This document shows, one piece after another, positions 10,493 to 18,795 of a DNA stretch of 64,000 bases. Both the position numbers and the translations under genes were made by a program. The stretch lies in the NCBI GenBank assembly GCA_026004735.1, contig BPJS01000001.1, positions 1,302,001-1,366,000 on the forward strand, read 5' to 3'. The stretch is from Isosphaeraceae bacterium. Lineage in GTDB: Bacteria > Planctomycetota > Planctomycetia > Isosphaerales > Isosphaeraceae. Position 1 is the first letter of the stretch. Every line of letters begins with the position of its first letter. The notes below the pieces were generated by a model. The model did no database searches. It was not told where the DNA came from and saw only the letters and a list, made by a program, of their open reading frames with translations.

Positions 10493-11616
10493 CCGCCGCT
10501 CGCCCTCCGGCTACCCCGGGAGGCTTATTCGTACCACTGCCAGCGCGGATCGGACGTTATCTGGTCTGCTGCGTCGCCCTTTGGTGTTCGGCGGTGACCC
10601 CAGCGAAGGCCCAGGAGCCGGATCCGGGCGGATTTGTCGAGGGGCGCTCGGGTGAAGTCCCTGAGGGTAGCTCGGAACTGGTCACTCCGGCCACCGAGGC
10701 GGCCATCGAACGCGGCCTGAAATGGCTGGCCGCTCAACAAGCCGCCGACGGCTCGTTTGGCTCGGGTCCCTATCGGGGCAACGTCGCCGTCACCAGTCTC
10801 TGTGCCTTGGCGTTCATGGCCAATGGCTCGACCCCGAGCCGAGGCCCCTACGGCCTCGAGGTCGAGCGCGCACTCCAGTATGTCCTCGACAACACTAGCC
10901 CATCGGGCTTCGTCTGCGTGGCCAACGCGGCGACGCACGGCCCGATGTATTCTCACGGCTTCGGCACACTTTTCCTCGCCGAGGCCTACGGCATGACAGC
11001 GCGCCCGGAAATCCGCGAGAAGCTCGAAAAGGCGGTCCGCCTGATCATCGATACCCAAAACAAGGAGGGCGGCTGGCGCTATCAGCCTCGCCCCGACGAC
11101 GCCGATCTCTCGGTGACCATCTGCCAGATCAACGCTCTACGCGCCGCGCGCAACGCCGGTCTGTTCGTTCCCAAGGAAACGGTCGAGGCGTGCATCAACT
11201 ATGTCAAAAAGGCCCAAAATCCCGACGGCGGCTTTAAGTATATGCTCTCAGGAGGCGGGTCGGCCTTTCCTCGCTCGGCCGCTGGCATCGTCGCGCTCCA
11301 GAGCGCCGGTCTCTATGAAGGCGAGGAGATCGATCGCGGTTTCGCCTACCTCGCTCAATTCATGCCGGACGCACGCTTCGGTCCACGCTTCACCCACTAT
11401 TATTATGGCCACTATTACGCGGCTCAGGCGTTCTGGATTCGCGGCGGGGCCGACTGGAACCGGTGGTATTCCGCGATCCGCGACGAACTGATCGGCAAAG
11501 CCCGTCAGTCGGACCAGGGCTTCTGGACCGACTCGATCTGCAACGAGTACGGTACCGCAATGGCCCTCATCATTCTTCAAATGCCCAACAACTTCCTGCC
11601 GATCTTTCAGCGCTGA
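10489..11616 (+). CDS. exported prenyltransferase/squalene-oxidase repeat protein
   Basis: 375 aa from the ATG at 10489, which overlaps the preceding stop (ATGA). A signal peptide is visible in the first about 45 residues (hydrophobic CCVALWCSAV, then AKAQ). The mature part carries alpha/alpha-toroid repeats with the QxxDGSFG / QNxxGGW / QNPDGGFKY signature of the prenyltransferase and squalene cyclase repeat family. The catalytic DDTA/DxDD motifs of true cyclases are not seen, so this is the large secreted repeat class common in planctomycetes rather than a hopanoid cyclase. It may bind a ligand or polysaccharide in the envelope; that is inference. Confidence 0.8.
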   Translation: MTAARPPATPGGLFVPLPARIGRYLVCCVALWCSAVTPAKAQEPDPGGFVEGRSGEVPEGSSELVTPATEAAIERGLKWLAAQQAADGSFGSGPYRGNVAVTSLCALAFMANGSTPSRGPYGLEVERALQYVLDNTSPSGFVCVANAATHGPMYSHGFGTLFLAEAYGMTARPEIREKLEKAVRLIIDTQNKEGGWRYQPRPDDADLSVTICQINALRAARNAGLFVPKETVEACINYVKKAQNPDGGFKYMLSGGGSAFPRSAAGIVALQSAGLYEGEEIDRGFAYLAQFMPDARFGPRFTHYYYGHYYAAQAFWIRGGADWNRWYSAIRDELIGKARQSDQGFWTDSICNEYGTAMALIILQMPNNFLPIFQR

Positions 11617-11657
11617 GGGTACTGCGTCCCTGACGATCCTTGCGTCTCGATCCTTCT

Positions 11658-12884
11658 ATGTTTCTCACCGCTCTGCTGGTCCTGACGCTGGTCCAAGCGC
11701 CGACTCCAGGACGAGTCGACCCGGACTTCGAGGCCATCTTGCTCGATGGATCGGTCGTCCGAGGCCGGCTGACTCAGCTCCGCCTCGAACCCGGCGGCTC
11801 CGGTTCGCTGACCCTGGCCCGTGATTCCGAGGTGGCGATTCCCTGGAACCGCTTGCTCCGTCTGGAACGCCTCGGCCCGCTCGCTCCATCGTCGTTGGTC
11901 GAGGAGACCCTGCTGTTTCCAAACGGAGACCGGTTACTCGCCACGATCCGCCGTGGCGACGCCGACTCAATCGAGGCAATCCCCGGCCTCGCGCCCGACG
12001 TCCCGGTGACGATCCCGACGAGCCGGTTGCTGGGACTGATGCTCTCTCGGCCGTCGACCGATCGTGAGCGTCGAGCGATCGAGTCCGCCCTCGCCGCCCC
12101 GAACCGCGACGGCGAGTCAATCTGGCTGACAAACGGTGATCAGAGGGCAGGCAGCCTGACGCGCCTGGAGCGCGATCGCCTTGAGGTCGAGGTCGAGGGC
12201 CGGGAGACGGGCTTTGACCGAGGCACCGTCGCTGCGATCGGCTTCGACCCCGCCCTGCTTGATCCGGAGCCGCCCCCGATGCCCTTCCTGGAGATCCATC
12301 TGGCCGATGGCTCACGCCTGGGCTTGATCGAAGCCAGCCTCGAGGCGGGCCAGGTTCGCGTTCGGACCCGCGCCGGACTGGAGCTTCGCCTTCCCTCGGC
12401 CAGTCTCTTTGAGGCGTATCCTCGCGGCGGTTCGGTCGTTTATCTCGACGAACGCGAGCCGGCCGCGCTGGACTTCATTCCGTATCTCGACCGGCATCCC
12501 GGCCTGCTCGGGATCAACACGACCTGGGATGGCTTTCCGCTGAGCGTCCGGGGCCGGCGCTACCGGCACGGACTGGGGATGCTGCCTCGGACGCTGGTCG
12601 TTTACCGTATCGAGCCCGGCGATCGCCGCTTCCAGGCTCTGCTGGCCCTCGACGACCGTGCCGGCGACCAGGCGAGTGTGGCCTTCCGCGTGCTTCTGGA
12701 TCGCCGAGAGATCTATGCGTCCCCTCGCCTGACCCGGCTCGACGATCCGGTGCCGATCGACCTCGATCTGACCGGCGGTCGACTCCTGGTGCTGATCGCC
12801 GAGTTCGGCGACCGCGGCGATGTCCAAGACTACGCCGACTGGCTCGAGGCCCGCCTGATCCGCCAGGCGCCCCAAGTTCCATGA
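11658..12884 (+). CDS. exported NPCBM-like carbohydrate-binding protein
   Basis: 408 aa from ATG 11658, giving a short signal peptide (MFLTALLVLTLVQAPTPG). An upstream TTG at 11640 is possible but unneeded. The N-terminal two thirds contain repeated small beta units that mention a stored value and switch (LLDGSVVRGRLTQLRL, LTNGDQRAGSLTRLE, LADGSRLGLIEASL), about 80-100 residues apart, resembling SH3-like or DUF-type barrels. The last about 140 residues match the NPCBM/NEW2 jelly-roll: GMLPRTLVVYRI, FQALLALDD, VLLDRREIYAS. NPCBM modules bind sugars next to glycosidases. It ends in a 4-bp overlap with the next gene, so it belongs to the same operon. Confidence 0.72.
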   Translation: MFLTALLVLTLVQAPTPGRVDPDFEAILLDGSVVRGRLTQLRLEPGGSGSLTLARDSEVAIPWNRLLRLERLGPLAPSSLVEETLLFPNGDRLLATIRRGDADSIEAIPGLAPDVPVTIPTSRLLGLMLSRPSTDRERRAIESALAAPNRDGESIWLTNGDQRAGSLTRLERDRLEVEVEGRETGFDRGTVAAIGFDPALLDPEPPPMPFLEIHLADGSRLGLIEASLEAGQVRVRTRAGLELRLPSASLFEAYPRGGSVVYLDEREPAALDFIPYLDRHPGLLGINTTWDGFPLSVRGRRYRHGLGMLPRTLVVYRIEPGDRRFQALLALDDRAGDQASVAFRVLLDRREIYASPRLTRLDDPVPIDLDLTGGRLLVLIAEFGDRGDVQDYADWLEARLIRQAPQVP

Positions 12885-13552
12885 GCACTCCAGACGATCG
12901 GACCGCACCGGAGACCGACGCCGTTCGCCTGATCGACCAGGCGTTTCTGACCTCGGTCATCGTCCATCGCGCCATCAACGAACTCGGCTCGGCCACCTCC
13001 GAGCTGGAATACATCCAGAAGGTTGCTTCGGCCCGATTGCCCGAGATCGAGCTGGACGCGAGCCGTGCGCTGGAGGCGACGTTGTCGGCCGCGGCCCTGC
13101 TTCGCCAGTTTTCAACCGCCGCCCTCGAGTCGATCCCGAACCAGACCCAGCCCCTGGACCTCGCCAGTCTGGCCCTTCGGGTCCAGCAGCGAATCGCCGC
13201 CGGTGCCCCCGCCTCGATTCGGTGGTCAGTCCACCTCGACGATCCCCTGAGGCTCGACGGCAATCCCGCCCAGCTCACCCGCATGCTCGAACACCTCCTG
13301 ACGCATGCGGTCGAAATGACGGCCGGTGGGGGGGGCCTGATCAGCCTCCGCAGCGAAGCCCGTGCGCGTGACCCTCTCCTTGCCATCGCCACCGACGCTG
13401 GTCCCTGGCCGATCGGCGACGAAACGGCCGCACTCGCCGACCCGAGCCGCCGCCTGATGATCGCCCGTGCCATCTGGCGTCGGCACCGCGGCCGCATCCA
13501 GGCGACGAACGACCCCATCGGACCGGCGATCCATCTGGTCAGGAACAACTAG
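12881..13552 (+). CDS. degenerate histidine-kinase-like / phosphotransfer-like protein
   Basis: 223 aa, overlapping the preceding gene by ATGA. The N-terminal half is a helical hairpin with VHRAINELGSATSEL near residues 28-42, in the place of an H-box but lacking the usual acidic residue and proline after the histidine. The C-terminal half resembles a HATPase fold: an N-box-like LTRMLEHLLTHAVEM near 130 and a G1-like stretch reduced to DAGPW. No G2 GxGxG is visible. There is no sensor or membrane segment. It could be a ChpT-like histidine phosphotransferase or an inactive kinase paralogue; ATP binding seems unlikely. The neighbouring convergent ANTAR regulator is a possible partner. Confidence 0.6.
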   Translation: MSTPDDRTAPETDAVRLIDQAFLTSVIVHRAINELGSATSELEYIQKVASARLPEIELDASRALEATLSAAALLRQFSTAALESIPNQTQPLDLASLALRVQQRIAAGAPASIRWSVHLDDPLRLDGNPAQLTRMLEHLLTHAVEMTAGGGGLISLRSEARARDPLLAIATDAGPWPIGDETAALADPSRRLMIARAIWRRHRGRIQATNDPIGPAIHLVRNN

Positions 13553-13680
13553 CGCTGACCGCACCAGACGGATTGTCGGAAGGTGCGGACTATCCCTTGC
13601 CGGACTCGATTCGGCGTAGAGCGGCCATGCCAAGATCGCGGGAACCAGTTTGCCCGCAACCGTCCGCCTCGCCGCCGTTT

Positions 13681-14262
13681 TTAGATCAATTCGTCGGCCT
13701 GGACGATCATCTCGGCCAGCCGTGACATCGGAATCCGCCGATCCTGGCTCTGACGCTGAAGGAAACGGAACGCCTCGGGCTCGGTCAGATTGCGCCGGGC
13801 CTGCAAGATCCCCTTGGCACGCTCGATCAATTTGCGTTCCCGAAGAGTACTCTCCAGGTTGGCCACGCTTTGCCGCAATTCCCGGATTTCGGTGGCCTTA
13901 GCCACGGATGTCTGGATTGCCGCGTGGAGCGCTGGGCTGGTGATCGGCTTGACCAGATACTGGATGACGCCTTCGGCGACGGCCTGATCGATCAAATTGG
14001 GGTGGCCATGGGCCGTCAGGATGATGACCGGTGTTCCCGGATCGGCGGCGATCTCCCGGGCGGCGGTCAGTCCATCCAGCCCCGGCATTTCGATATCCAG
14101 CAGCGCCAGGTCCGGCAGGCTCCGCCGGCAGAACTCGATCGCCTGCTGACCATCGCCGACAATCCCCACCACTTCGTGACCCAAATCCTCGAGCTGGCGT
14201 TGAAGCCCCGAGGCAACTGCCTTCTCGTCCTCTGCGACCAGAACCCGGTACGACTTCGGCAT
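13681..14262 (-). CDS. ANTAR-domain response regulator (AmiR/NasT type)
   Basis: 193 aa. A receiver domain (residues 1-120) carries the acidic pocket (E11-D12-E13), phospho-acceptor D56 in LLDIEMPG, T83 and K102 in YLVKP. A coiled linker leads to an ANTAR domain (about 134-190; ERKLIERAKGILQARRNLTEPEAFRFLQRQS). ANTAR proteins act as antiterminators by binding paired hexaloop RNA hairpins. No kinase is adjacent on its strand; the degenerate kinase-like gene converges on it 128 bp away. I saw no target antiterminator RNA in the flanking regions. The MaoC-like gene is divergent from it across a 261-bp gap. Confidence 0.92.
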   Translation of the reverse strand: MPKSYRVLVAEDEKAVASGLQRQLEDLGHEVVGIVGDGQQAIEFCRRSLPDLALLDIEMPGLDGLTAAREIAADPGTPVIILTAHGHPNLIDQAVAEGVIQYLVKPITSPALHAAIQTSVAKATEIRELRQSVANLESTLRERKLIERAKGILQARRNLTEPEAFRFLQRQSQDRRIPMSRLAEMIVQADELI

Positions 14263-14523
14263 ACGTCGAACTCCTTCGATCAGTCTCTCCCCCGACGCCT
14301 CTTCCTGATACGCAGAGGGGCGACCCGTCGCGGTCGAAATCGTCCACGACGTTTGGATAATTTATTCTCGCCCAGGACACCTCGCTGGACAAGACCGTCC
14401 AAGGCCAGAACGCCGCTTGACGACAGCCCGGCCTCGTCGGAAAATCCCCAATTCGATAAGGACTGGCTGCCGTTCAATGTCCCGACCGTCCTCAGGCGGT
14501 CGTCGCAACATGGAGGCCGTCCG

Positions 14524-15036
14524 GTGTCCACGACGCGCGACCCGGAGATCCTGCTCCTGGGAGATCTTCGACCGGGTGATCAGTGGCGCAGCCCCGGACG
14601 CACGATCACCCAAGCCGATGTGGTCGCCTTTGCCGGAATCTCGGGCGATTTCAATCCGATTCACATGGATCACGAATTTGCCCAGAGCACGCCGTTCGGC
14701 AAGCCGATCGCGCACGGGCTGCTCGGCCTAGCGATTGCCAGCGGGCTTGGATCGCACAGCCCTCGGGTGGATACGGTCGCGTTTCTCCAGATTCTGGAGT
14801 GGAAGTTTCTCGAGCCGATCTATTTTGGCGACACCGTTCACTTGATTAGCCGGGTGGTCTCCGTCGAGCCGCGGGGCGTTGGGCGCCGCGGCGTCGTCAC
14901 GTGGCACCGCCAGCTTGTCAATCAACGTGGGCGGGTCGTCCAGGAGGGTCAGGCCCAGACGATCGTCCGCAGCGCACCCGCGCCACAACGAAACCGCTCC
15001 GCCGATGCCTCGCCGGAAACGACCGACCCGTCCTGA
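14524..15036 (+). CDS. MaoC-like (R)-specific enoyl-CoA hydratase family protein
   Basis: 170 aa from GTG 14524, with GGAGG at 14512-14516 seven bases upstream. The frame stays open for 650 bp upstream, but that part is antisense to the ANTAR gene and is not coding. The hot-dog hydratase motif is intact: FAGISGDFNPIHMDHEFA with catalytic Asp and His (about residues 36-48), followed by PFGKPIAHGLLG. MaoC proteins hydrate trans-2-enoyl-CoA or act in fatty-acid and polyhydroxyalkanoate metabolism. The SDR two genes downstream could work on the hydroxyacyl product, which would make a small acyl-chain unit. Confidence 0.85.
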   Translation: MSTTRDPEILLLGDLRPGDQWRSPGRTITQADVVAFAGISGDFNPIHMDHEFAQSTPFGKPIAHGLLGLAIASGLGSHSPRVDTVAFLQILEWKFLEPIYFGDTVHLISRVVSVEPRGVGRRGVVTWHRQLVNQRGRVVQEGQAQTIVRSAPAPQRNRSADASPETTDPS

Positions 15037-15109
15037 ATCCGTCTTCGACGCCCTCTGAGTCCCCTGGTTCTTCGGTTTGCCTTCCTCTCCCCTAACCCCA
15101 GGCCCCGCG

Positions 15110-15331
15110 ATGGACCTCGCCGTCCGCAGCTACCGAACGGAAGTCGTTGTCCCCGAAGACCGTGTGTTGCTGCTGCACTTGCCCGACGACCTCCCGGCCG
15201 GCCGGGCTTTGGTCATGATTCAGGCCCTGGACGCCGAGACGGTGGAGCCGGAATGCGACGATCTGGCCGATGCGCTGGACCTCGACCGGGCCGACATGGA
15301 ATGGTGGGAACTCGAGACCGATGATGAGTGA
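15110..15331 (+). CDS. small acidic hypothetical protein
   Basis: 73 aa from ATG 15110; a TTG at 15077 would add 11 residues. The protein has a beta-rich first half (RSYRTEVVVPEDRVLLLHLP) and a strongly acidic C-terminal tail (CDDLADALDLDRADMEWWELETDDE). No family is recognised by eye. Its stop lies inside the start of the SDR gene (overlap 15321-15331), so it is very likely translated and coupled to it. Similar small acidic proteins in planctomycete operons have no known role. Confidence 0.6.
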   Translation: MDLAVRSYRTEVVVPEDRVLLLHLPDDLPAGRALVMIQALDAETVEPECDDLADALDLDRADMEWWELETDDE

Positions 15332-16112
15332 GGCTCCGGTCGCGCTGGTGACCGGCGCTGCGCAGGGGATCGGCTTGGGGATTGCGACGGGCCTTGCGCG
15401 TGCTCATCACCGCGTCGCATTGCTGGACATCGACGCTCAGGCCGCTGCCGACGCCGCGGAGCGGCTGACCGCGGATGGGTTGGTGGCCCGAGTCGTCCGA
15501 CTGGATGTTGCCTCCGCCCTGGAGTGGCACGCCGCCGTGGCCACCATTCTCGAACAATGGCAACGGATCGACGTCCTGGTCAACAACGCGGGTGTCAGCC
15601 CCCGGGGCACGCCCGAATCGACCGACGAGGCGGTCTGGGACCAGACCCTGGCCGTCAACCTGAAAGGGCCGTGGCTGGGGATTAAGGCTTGTCTGCCGGC
15701 GCTGAGGGCAAGCCGCGGAACGATCATCAACGTCGGGAGCACGCGGGCGACGCGCCCACGCCGGGGACTGTTCGCCTACGGCGTCTCCAAGGCCGGGCTG
15801 CTCGGTCTGACACAGCAGGTGGCGATCGAGCTGATCGACGACGGCGTCACCTGCAACATGGTCGCTCCGGGCTGGGTCGACACGCCGGGCGAGCGCTTGA
15901 TTCAGGCTCGGCATGGTCGATCCGACTGGCCGCAGGGCGTCCGCAACCTGACCACGCCTGAGGAGATCGCCGCGGCGGTGCTCTACCTGGCGTCTCCCGG
16001 CGGGCGACGGGTCAACGGCGAGATCCTCTACGTCGATTCGGGGCTTCACCTGGCCGACGACGTCGCGATGATCTACGGCCAGCCCGACGACTCACGGACA
16101 TATCGCGGATGA
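15321..16112 (+). CDS. short-chain dehydrogenase/reductase (SDR)
   Basis: 263 aa from ATG 15321 (a second ATG follows at 15324). The classical SDR set is complete: cofactor motif TGAAQGIG near the N-terminus, LLDID after beta-2 (favouring NAD over NADP), VNNAGVSP near residue 90, and the catalytic YxxxK in YGVSKAG near 155. Its length is typical for FabG-like oxidoreductases; the substrate is not predictable. The start overlaps the small acidic gene and the stop overlaps the phosphatase gene (ATGA at 16109), so all three are coupled. Confidence 0.92.
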   Translation: MMSEAPVALVTGAAQGIGLGIATGLARAHHRVALLDIDAQAAADAAERLTADGLVARVVRLDVASALEWHAAVATILEQWQRIDVLVNNAGVSPRGTPESTDEAVWDQTLAVNLKGPWLGIKACLPALRASRGTIINVGSTRATRPRRGLFAYGVSKAGLLGLTQQVAIELIDDGVTCNMVAPGWVDTPGERLIQARHGRSDWPQGVRNLTTPEEIAAAVLYLASPGGRRVNGEILYVDSGLHLADDVAMIYGQPDDSRTYRG

Positions 16113-16798
16113 GCGAACCGGCGGGCCGGGTGATTGCAATCGGCGACATTCACGGCTACCCGGCCGCACTCGACGCGGTGCTCCGCGCCCTCGAACCCAC
16201 CCCGGCCGACACCCTGGTCTTTCTCGGCGACTATGCGGACCGGGGACCAGACAGCCGCGGCGTGCTCGAACGACTGATCGAGCTTCGTCGCCGCCTGCCG
16301 ATCGTGACCATCCTGGGCAACCACGACGAGATGCTGCTCGCAGCCCGCACCCATCCGCGCATTCTGGCCGATTGGCTGGACTTTGGCGGCGACGCGACCC
16401 TTCGCTCCTACGGGGTCGATCATGCCCAGGATCTTCCGGCTGAACACGTCGAAATGCTGTCGAGCTGTGTCGACTTCTATGCGACGGATCGATATCTGTT
16501 CGCTCATGGGAGCTACGATCCCGAGCTGCCGTTGGAGGAACAGCCCTGGAATCTGCTGCGCTGGGAGTCAATCCGCGACGGTCCACCCGCCGCTCACTCA
16601 AGCGGCCGGACGGCGATCCTAGGCCACACCTCCCAGAAAGACGGTCAGATTCTCGACCTGGGCCACCTGGTCTGCATCGACACGTATGCCTACGGAGGCG
16701 GCTGGCTGACCGCCTATGAGCCGCAGACAGGTCGCACCTGGCAGGCGGACCGTCAAGGCCGGCTCTGCCCCGATCCCCCCCAGTTGCCGCCGCGCTAG
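16109..16798 (+). CDS. PPP-family serine/threonine phosphatase-like metallophosphoesterase
   Basis: 229 aa with the full PPP metal-site series in order: GDIHG (about residue 13), GDYADRGPDSRG (about 42), GNHDE (about 73), AHGSYDP (about 133) and GHTS (about 173). Bacterial relatives (PrpA/ApaH-like) dephosphorylate phosphoproteins or dinucleoside polyphosphates. Lacking a long C-terminal extension, it fits the short protein-phosphatase class. The 4-bp overlap with the SDR gene places it last in this small operon; a strong hairpin follows at 16980-17017. Confidence 0.88.
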   Translation: MSEPAGRVIAIGDIHGYPAALDAVLRALEPTPADTLVFLGDYADRGPDSRGVLERLIELRRRLPIVTILGNHDEMLLAARTHPRILADWLDFGGDATLRSYGVDHAQDLPAEHVEMLSSCVDFYATDRYLFAHGSYDPELPLEEQPWNLLRWESIRDGPPAAHSSGRTAILGHTSQKDGQILDLGHLVCIDTYAYGGGWLTAYEPQTGRTWQADRQGRLCPDPPQLPPR

Positions 16799-16979
16799 CC
16801 GGTTGGCGGCGACGAGGCCGGCGGTCTGGATCTTGTCCATCTGGCTTATCGGGAACGGCTGCGTGGCGTATGCCCAGGTTGCTCGGCTTGAAGGGCCCGC
16901 CGGGTGATACGTGGAGTGGTTCAGCAGGCTTGGGTCGAACGCGAGCCGAACTCCAGGCTCAGGCAAGAATGCAAGTTGG

Positions 16980-17017
16980 CCGCTCGCGCTGTGAGGGTTC
17001 GCCCAGAGCGCGAGCGG
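16980..17017. terminator. GC-rich hairpin between convergent genes
   Basis: An 11-bp perfect inverted repeat (ccgctcgcgct at 16980-16990, agcgcgagcgg at 17007-17017) with a 16-nt loop lies between the ends of the phosphatase gene (plus) and the M28 peptidase gene (minus). There is no U tract on either strand, so it would be a weak or factor-assisted bidirectional terminator. Confidence 0.45.
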
Positions 17018-17046
17018 GGCGGGCAAACAGCGGCGTGCGGCAGGGA

Positions 17047-18645
17047 TTACGGTTCGGTTTTCGGCGTCTCGGTCGATTCGGCCACGACGAGGTGGGGCGG
17101 ATCTGGGGCGTTGGCCGCAGTCCAGCCGAGGCGGTAGGCGACTCGAGCGATCCGCGCTGCCTTGTCGAAGTCGGCTTTGTCCACTTCGTCGCTGGGCCTG
17201 TGGTAGTCGGCGTGCAGACCGGAGAAGAAGAAGACCACGGGGATGCCCTTGGCAGCGAAACTGGCACTGTCGGTCCGGAAGAAGAACTGGTCGGCATTGA
17301 ACAAAGCTTCGACCCCCTCGGCCGCGCAGGCTTCGACCGCCTGTTGAGTCAGCGACGAGAACTTCGGGTGTTGGGGTGAGGGGGTGATGCCGATTTGGTG
17401 GGCGTCGTTGCGACTGACCATATCCATGTTGATGTTGCCGACGATGCGGTACCCCTCGGGCAAGGTCACGTGATCGCTGAAATAACGACTTCCGAGCAGA
17501 CCTTTTTCCTCGCCGGAAACCCAGAGGAAAGCGATCGACCGGGCGGGTCTGGGGCCCATGCCGAAGGCCTGGGCGATTTCGAGCAGGGCGCTGGTTCCGG
17601 AGGCGTTGTCGTCGGAGCCGTTGAAGATCTGGTCGCCCTCGCCCTCGCCGGTGCCGACGTGGTCGTAGTGGGCGCTGTAGAGGATCACTTCGTTGGCCTT
17701 CTCGGGGTCGGTTCCGGGGAACAGGCCGATAACGTTGCGGTCGCGAAGGACCTGCACGTCGAGCGCGAATCGGAAGGTGACCGAGGCGTGATCGATGGGA
17801 CCAGGTTGGCGGCCGGGTTTGAGCACGTCGGCAAGCCCGAGCCGCTCGGTGAGTTGGTCGCGGGCCGGATCCTCGAGGGCGATGGTGGGGAAGTTGGTGC
17901 CCGCGCGAGACCCGAGGCTGATCAGCCGCCGAGCGAATCCGCGCTTGAAGGTGGCCAGTGTTTGGTGATAAGGCGGCGCCTCGGCGCCTGGAGCGTGGAC
18001 GACGATGATTCCGACGGCCCCTTTGCTGCGAGCTCGGTTGGCTTTGTCGAACAGCGAGCGCGTCGCGGGACGGGCGGCTCCCGCTTCAGGGTTGTCGGGT
18101 TCGGGCGTTGGAGCCTCGACGGCCAGGATGAACCGACCGGCGACGTCCAAGTCCGCATAGTCTTCCTCCCGACCCTCACCGACAAAGACCAGGGGGGCCG
18201 AAATCTCTCCGGGTGCCAAGCCGAAGGGGACCGTCACGAAGTCGGTGACCGCGTTTAGGGTGATCGTTTCGCGGTCCTCGTCACGCTCGATTGTCAGGAC
18301 AAGCTCGGTCTGCTCCTCGCGGGGCCTGGACGACTCGAGCGGGAATTCGGCGAAGTAGGTGGGTGTGCCGTCGACCAGATCGCCGGCTGGCTCGGCCCCG
18401 GCCATCAACAGCCGGGTGGCAAGATAATCGGCGGCGATCCGTATCTCGGGAGACAGCGTGTCGCGGCCGCGCATCAGGTCGGAGGCCAGGAAGGTCATGT
18501 GACCGCGAATGTCGCCCGGCGAGATCGAGTCCAACGCCGCCTCGGGCACCGGAGCGCTCGGCCCGGGCGGAGCCTGGCCCCAGGTGGACGGAGCCGACAA
18601 CCAGAGCAGGGGCAGAAAACCGATGATGTGGGGCCACGATCGCAT
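17047..18645 (-). CDS. secreted M28-family metallopeptidase with PA-domain insertion
   Basis: 532 aa from the ATG at 18645, which gives a clean signal peptide (MRSWPHIIGFLPLLWLSAPSTWGQ). The longer frame to 18735 adds residues that do not look like a leader. Zinc ligands of the M28 di-zinc centre are present: YSAHYDHVG near residue 322, SDDNASG near 343, SGEEKGLLGS near 377 and INMDMV near 400, with a final HADYHRPSDEVD near 500. A PA-like domain (about 150-260) precedes the catalytic part. Likely an exported aminopeptidase acting in the periplasm or outside. It is divergent from the DUF1501 gene. Confidence 0.9.
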   Translation of the reverse strand: MRSWPHIIGFLPLLWLSAPSTWGQAPPGPSAPVPEAALDSISPGDIRGHMTFLASDLMRGRDTLSPEIRIAADYLATRLLMAGAEPAGDLVDGTPTYFAEFPLESSRPREEQTELVLTIERDEDRETITLNAVTDFVTVPFGLAPGEISAPLVFVGEGREEDYADLDVAGRFILAVEAPTPEPDNPEAGAARPATRSLFDKANRARSKGAVGIIVVHAPGAEAPPYHQTLATFKRGFARRLISLGSRAGTNFPTIALEDPARDQLTERLGLADVLKPGRQPGPIDHASVTFRFALDVQVLRDRNVIGLFPGTDPEKANEVILYSAHYDHVGTGEGEGDQIFNGSDDNASGTSALLEIAQAFGMGPRPARSIAFLWVSGEEKGLLGSRYFSDHVTLPEGYRIVGNINMDMVSRNDAHQIGITPSPQHPKFSSLTQQAVEACAAEGVEALFNADQFFFRTDSASFAAKGIPVVFFFSGLHADYHRPSDEVDKADFDKAARIARVAYRLGWTAANAPDPPHLVVAESTETPKTEP

Positions 18646-18710
18646 CGCTCGAGTCCGTCGGGGGAATGAAATCGATCCACGGGGACATTCAAGATGGATG
18701 CAGCATACGA

Positions 18711-18738
18711 TTGACGGTTCAATAATTCCTAGCACAAT
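18711..18738 (+). promoter_or_regulatory. candidate sigma70-type promoter for DUF1501 gene
   Basis: TTGACG (18711-18716), a 16-nt spacer and CACAAT (18733-18738) point toward the DUF1501 gene in the M28/DUF1501 divergent region. The -10 is only 4/6 to consensus, so this is tentative. Confidence 0.35.
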
Positions 18739-18795
18739 GGGAATGGCGAATCGCGCGGCGTGATCGAAAACGAGGCCAGTTCACGAGATCCGATC

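Noticed and set aside
13870-14523. long N-terminal extension of the MaoC-like gene
   Set aside because: It is antisense to the ANTAR regulator, and the GTG at 14524 has a good ribosome-binding site right at the start of the hot-dog domain.
16870-17379. plus-strand open frame over the end of the M28 gene
   Set aside because: Lies opposite a clear peptidase gene, has no start signal, and its composition is that of a shadow frame.
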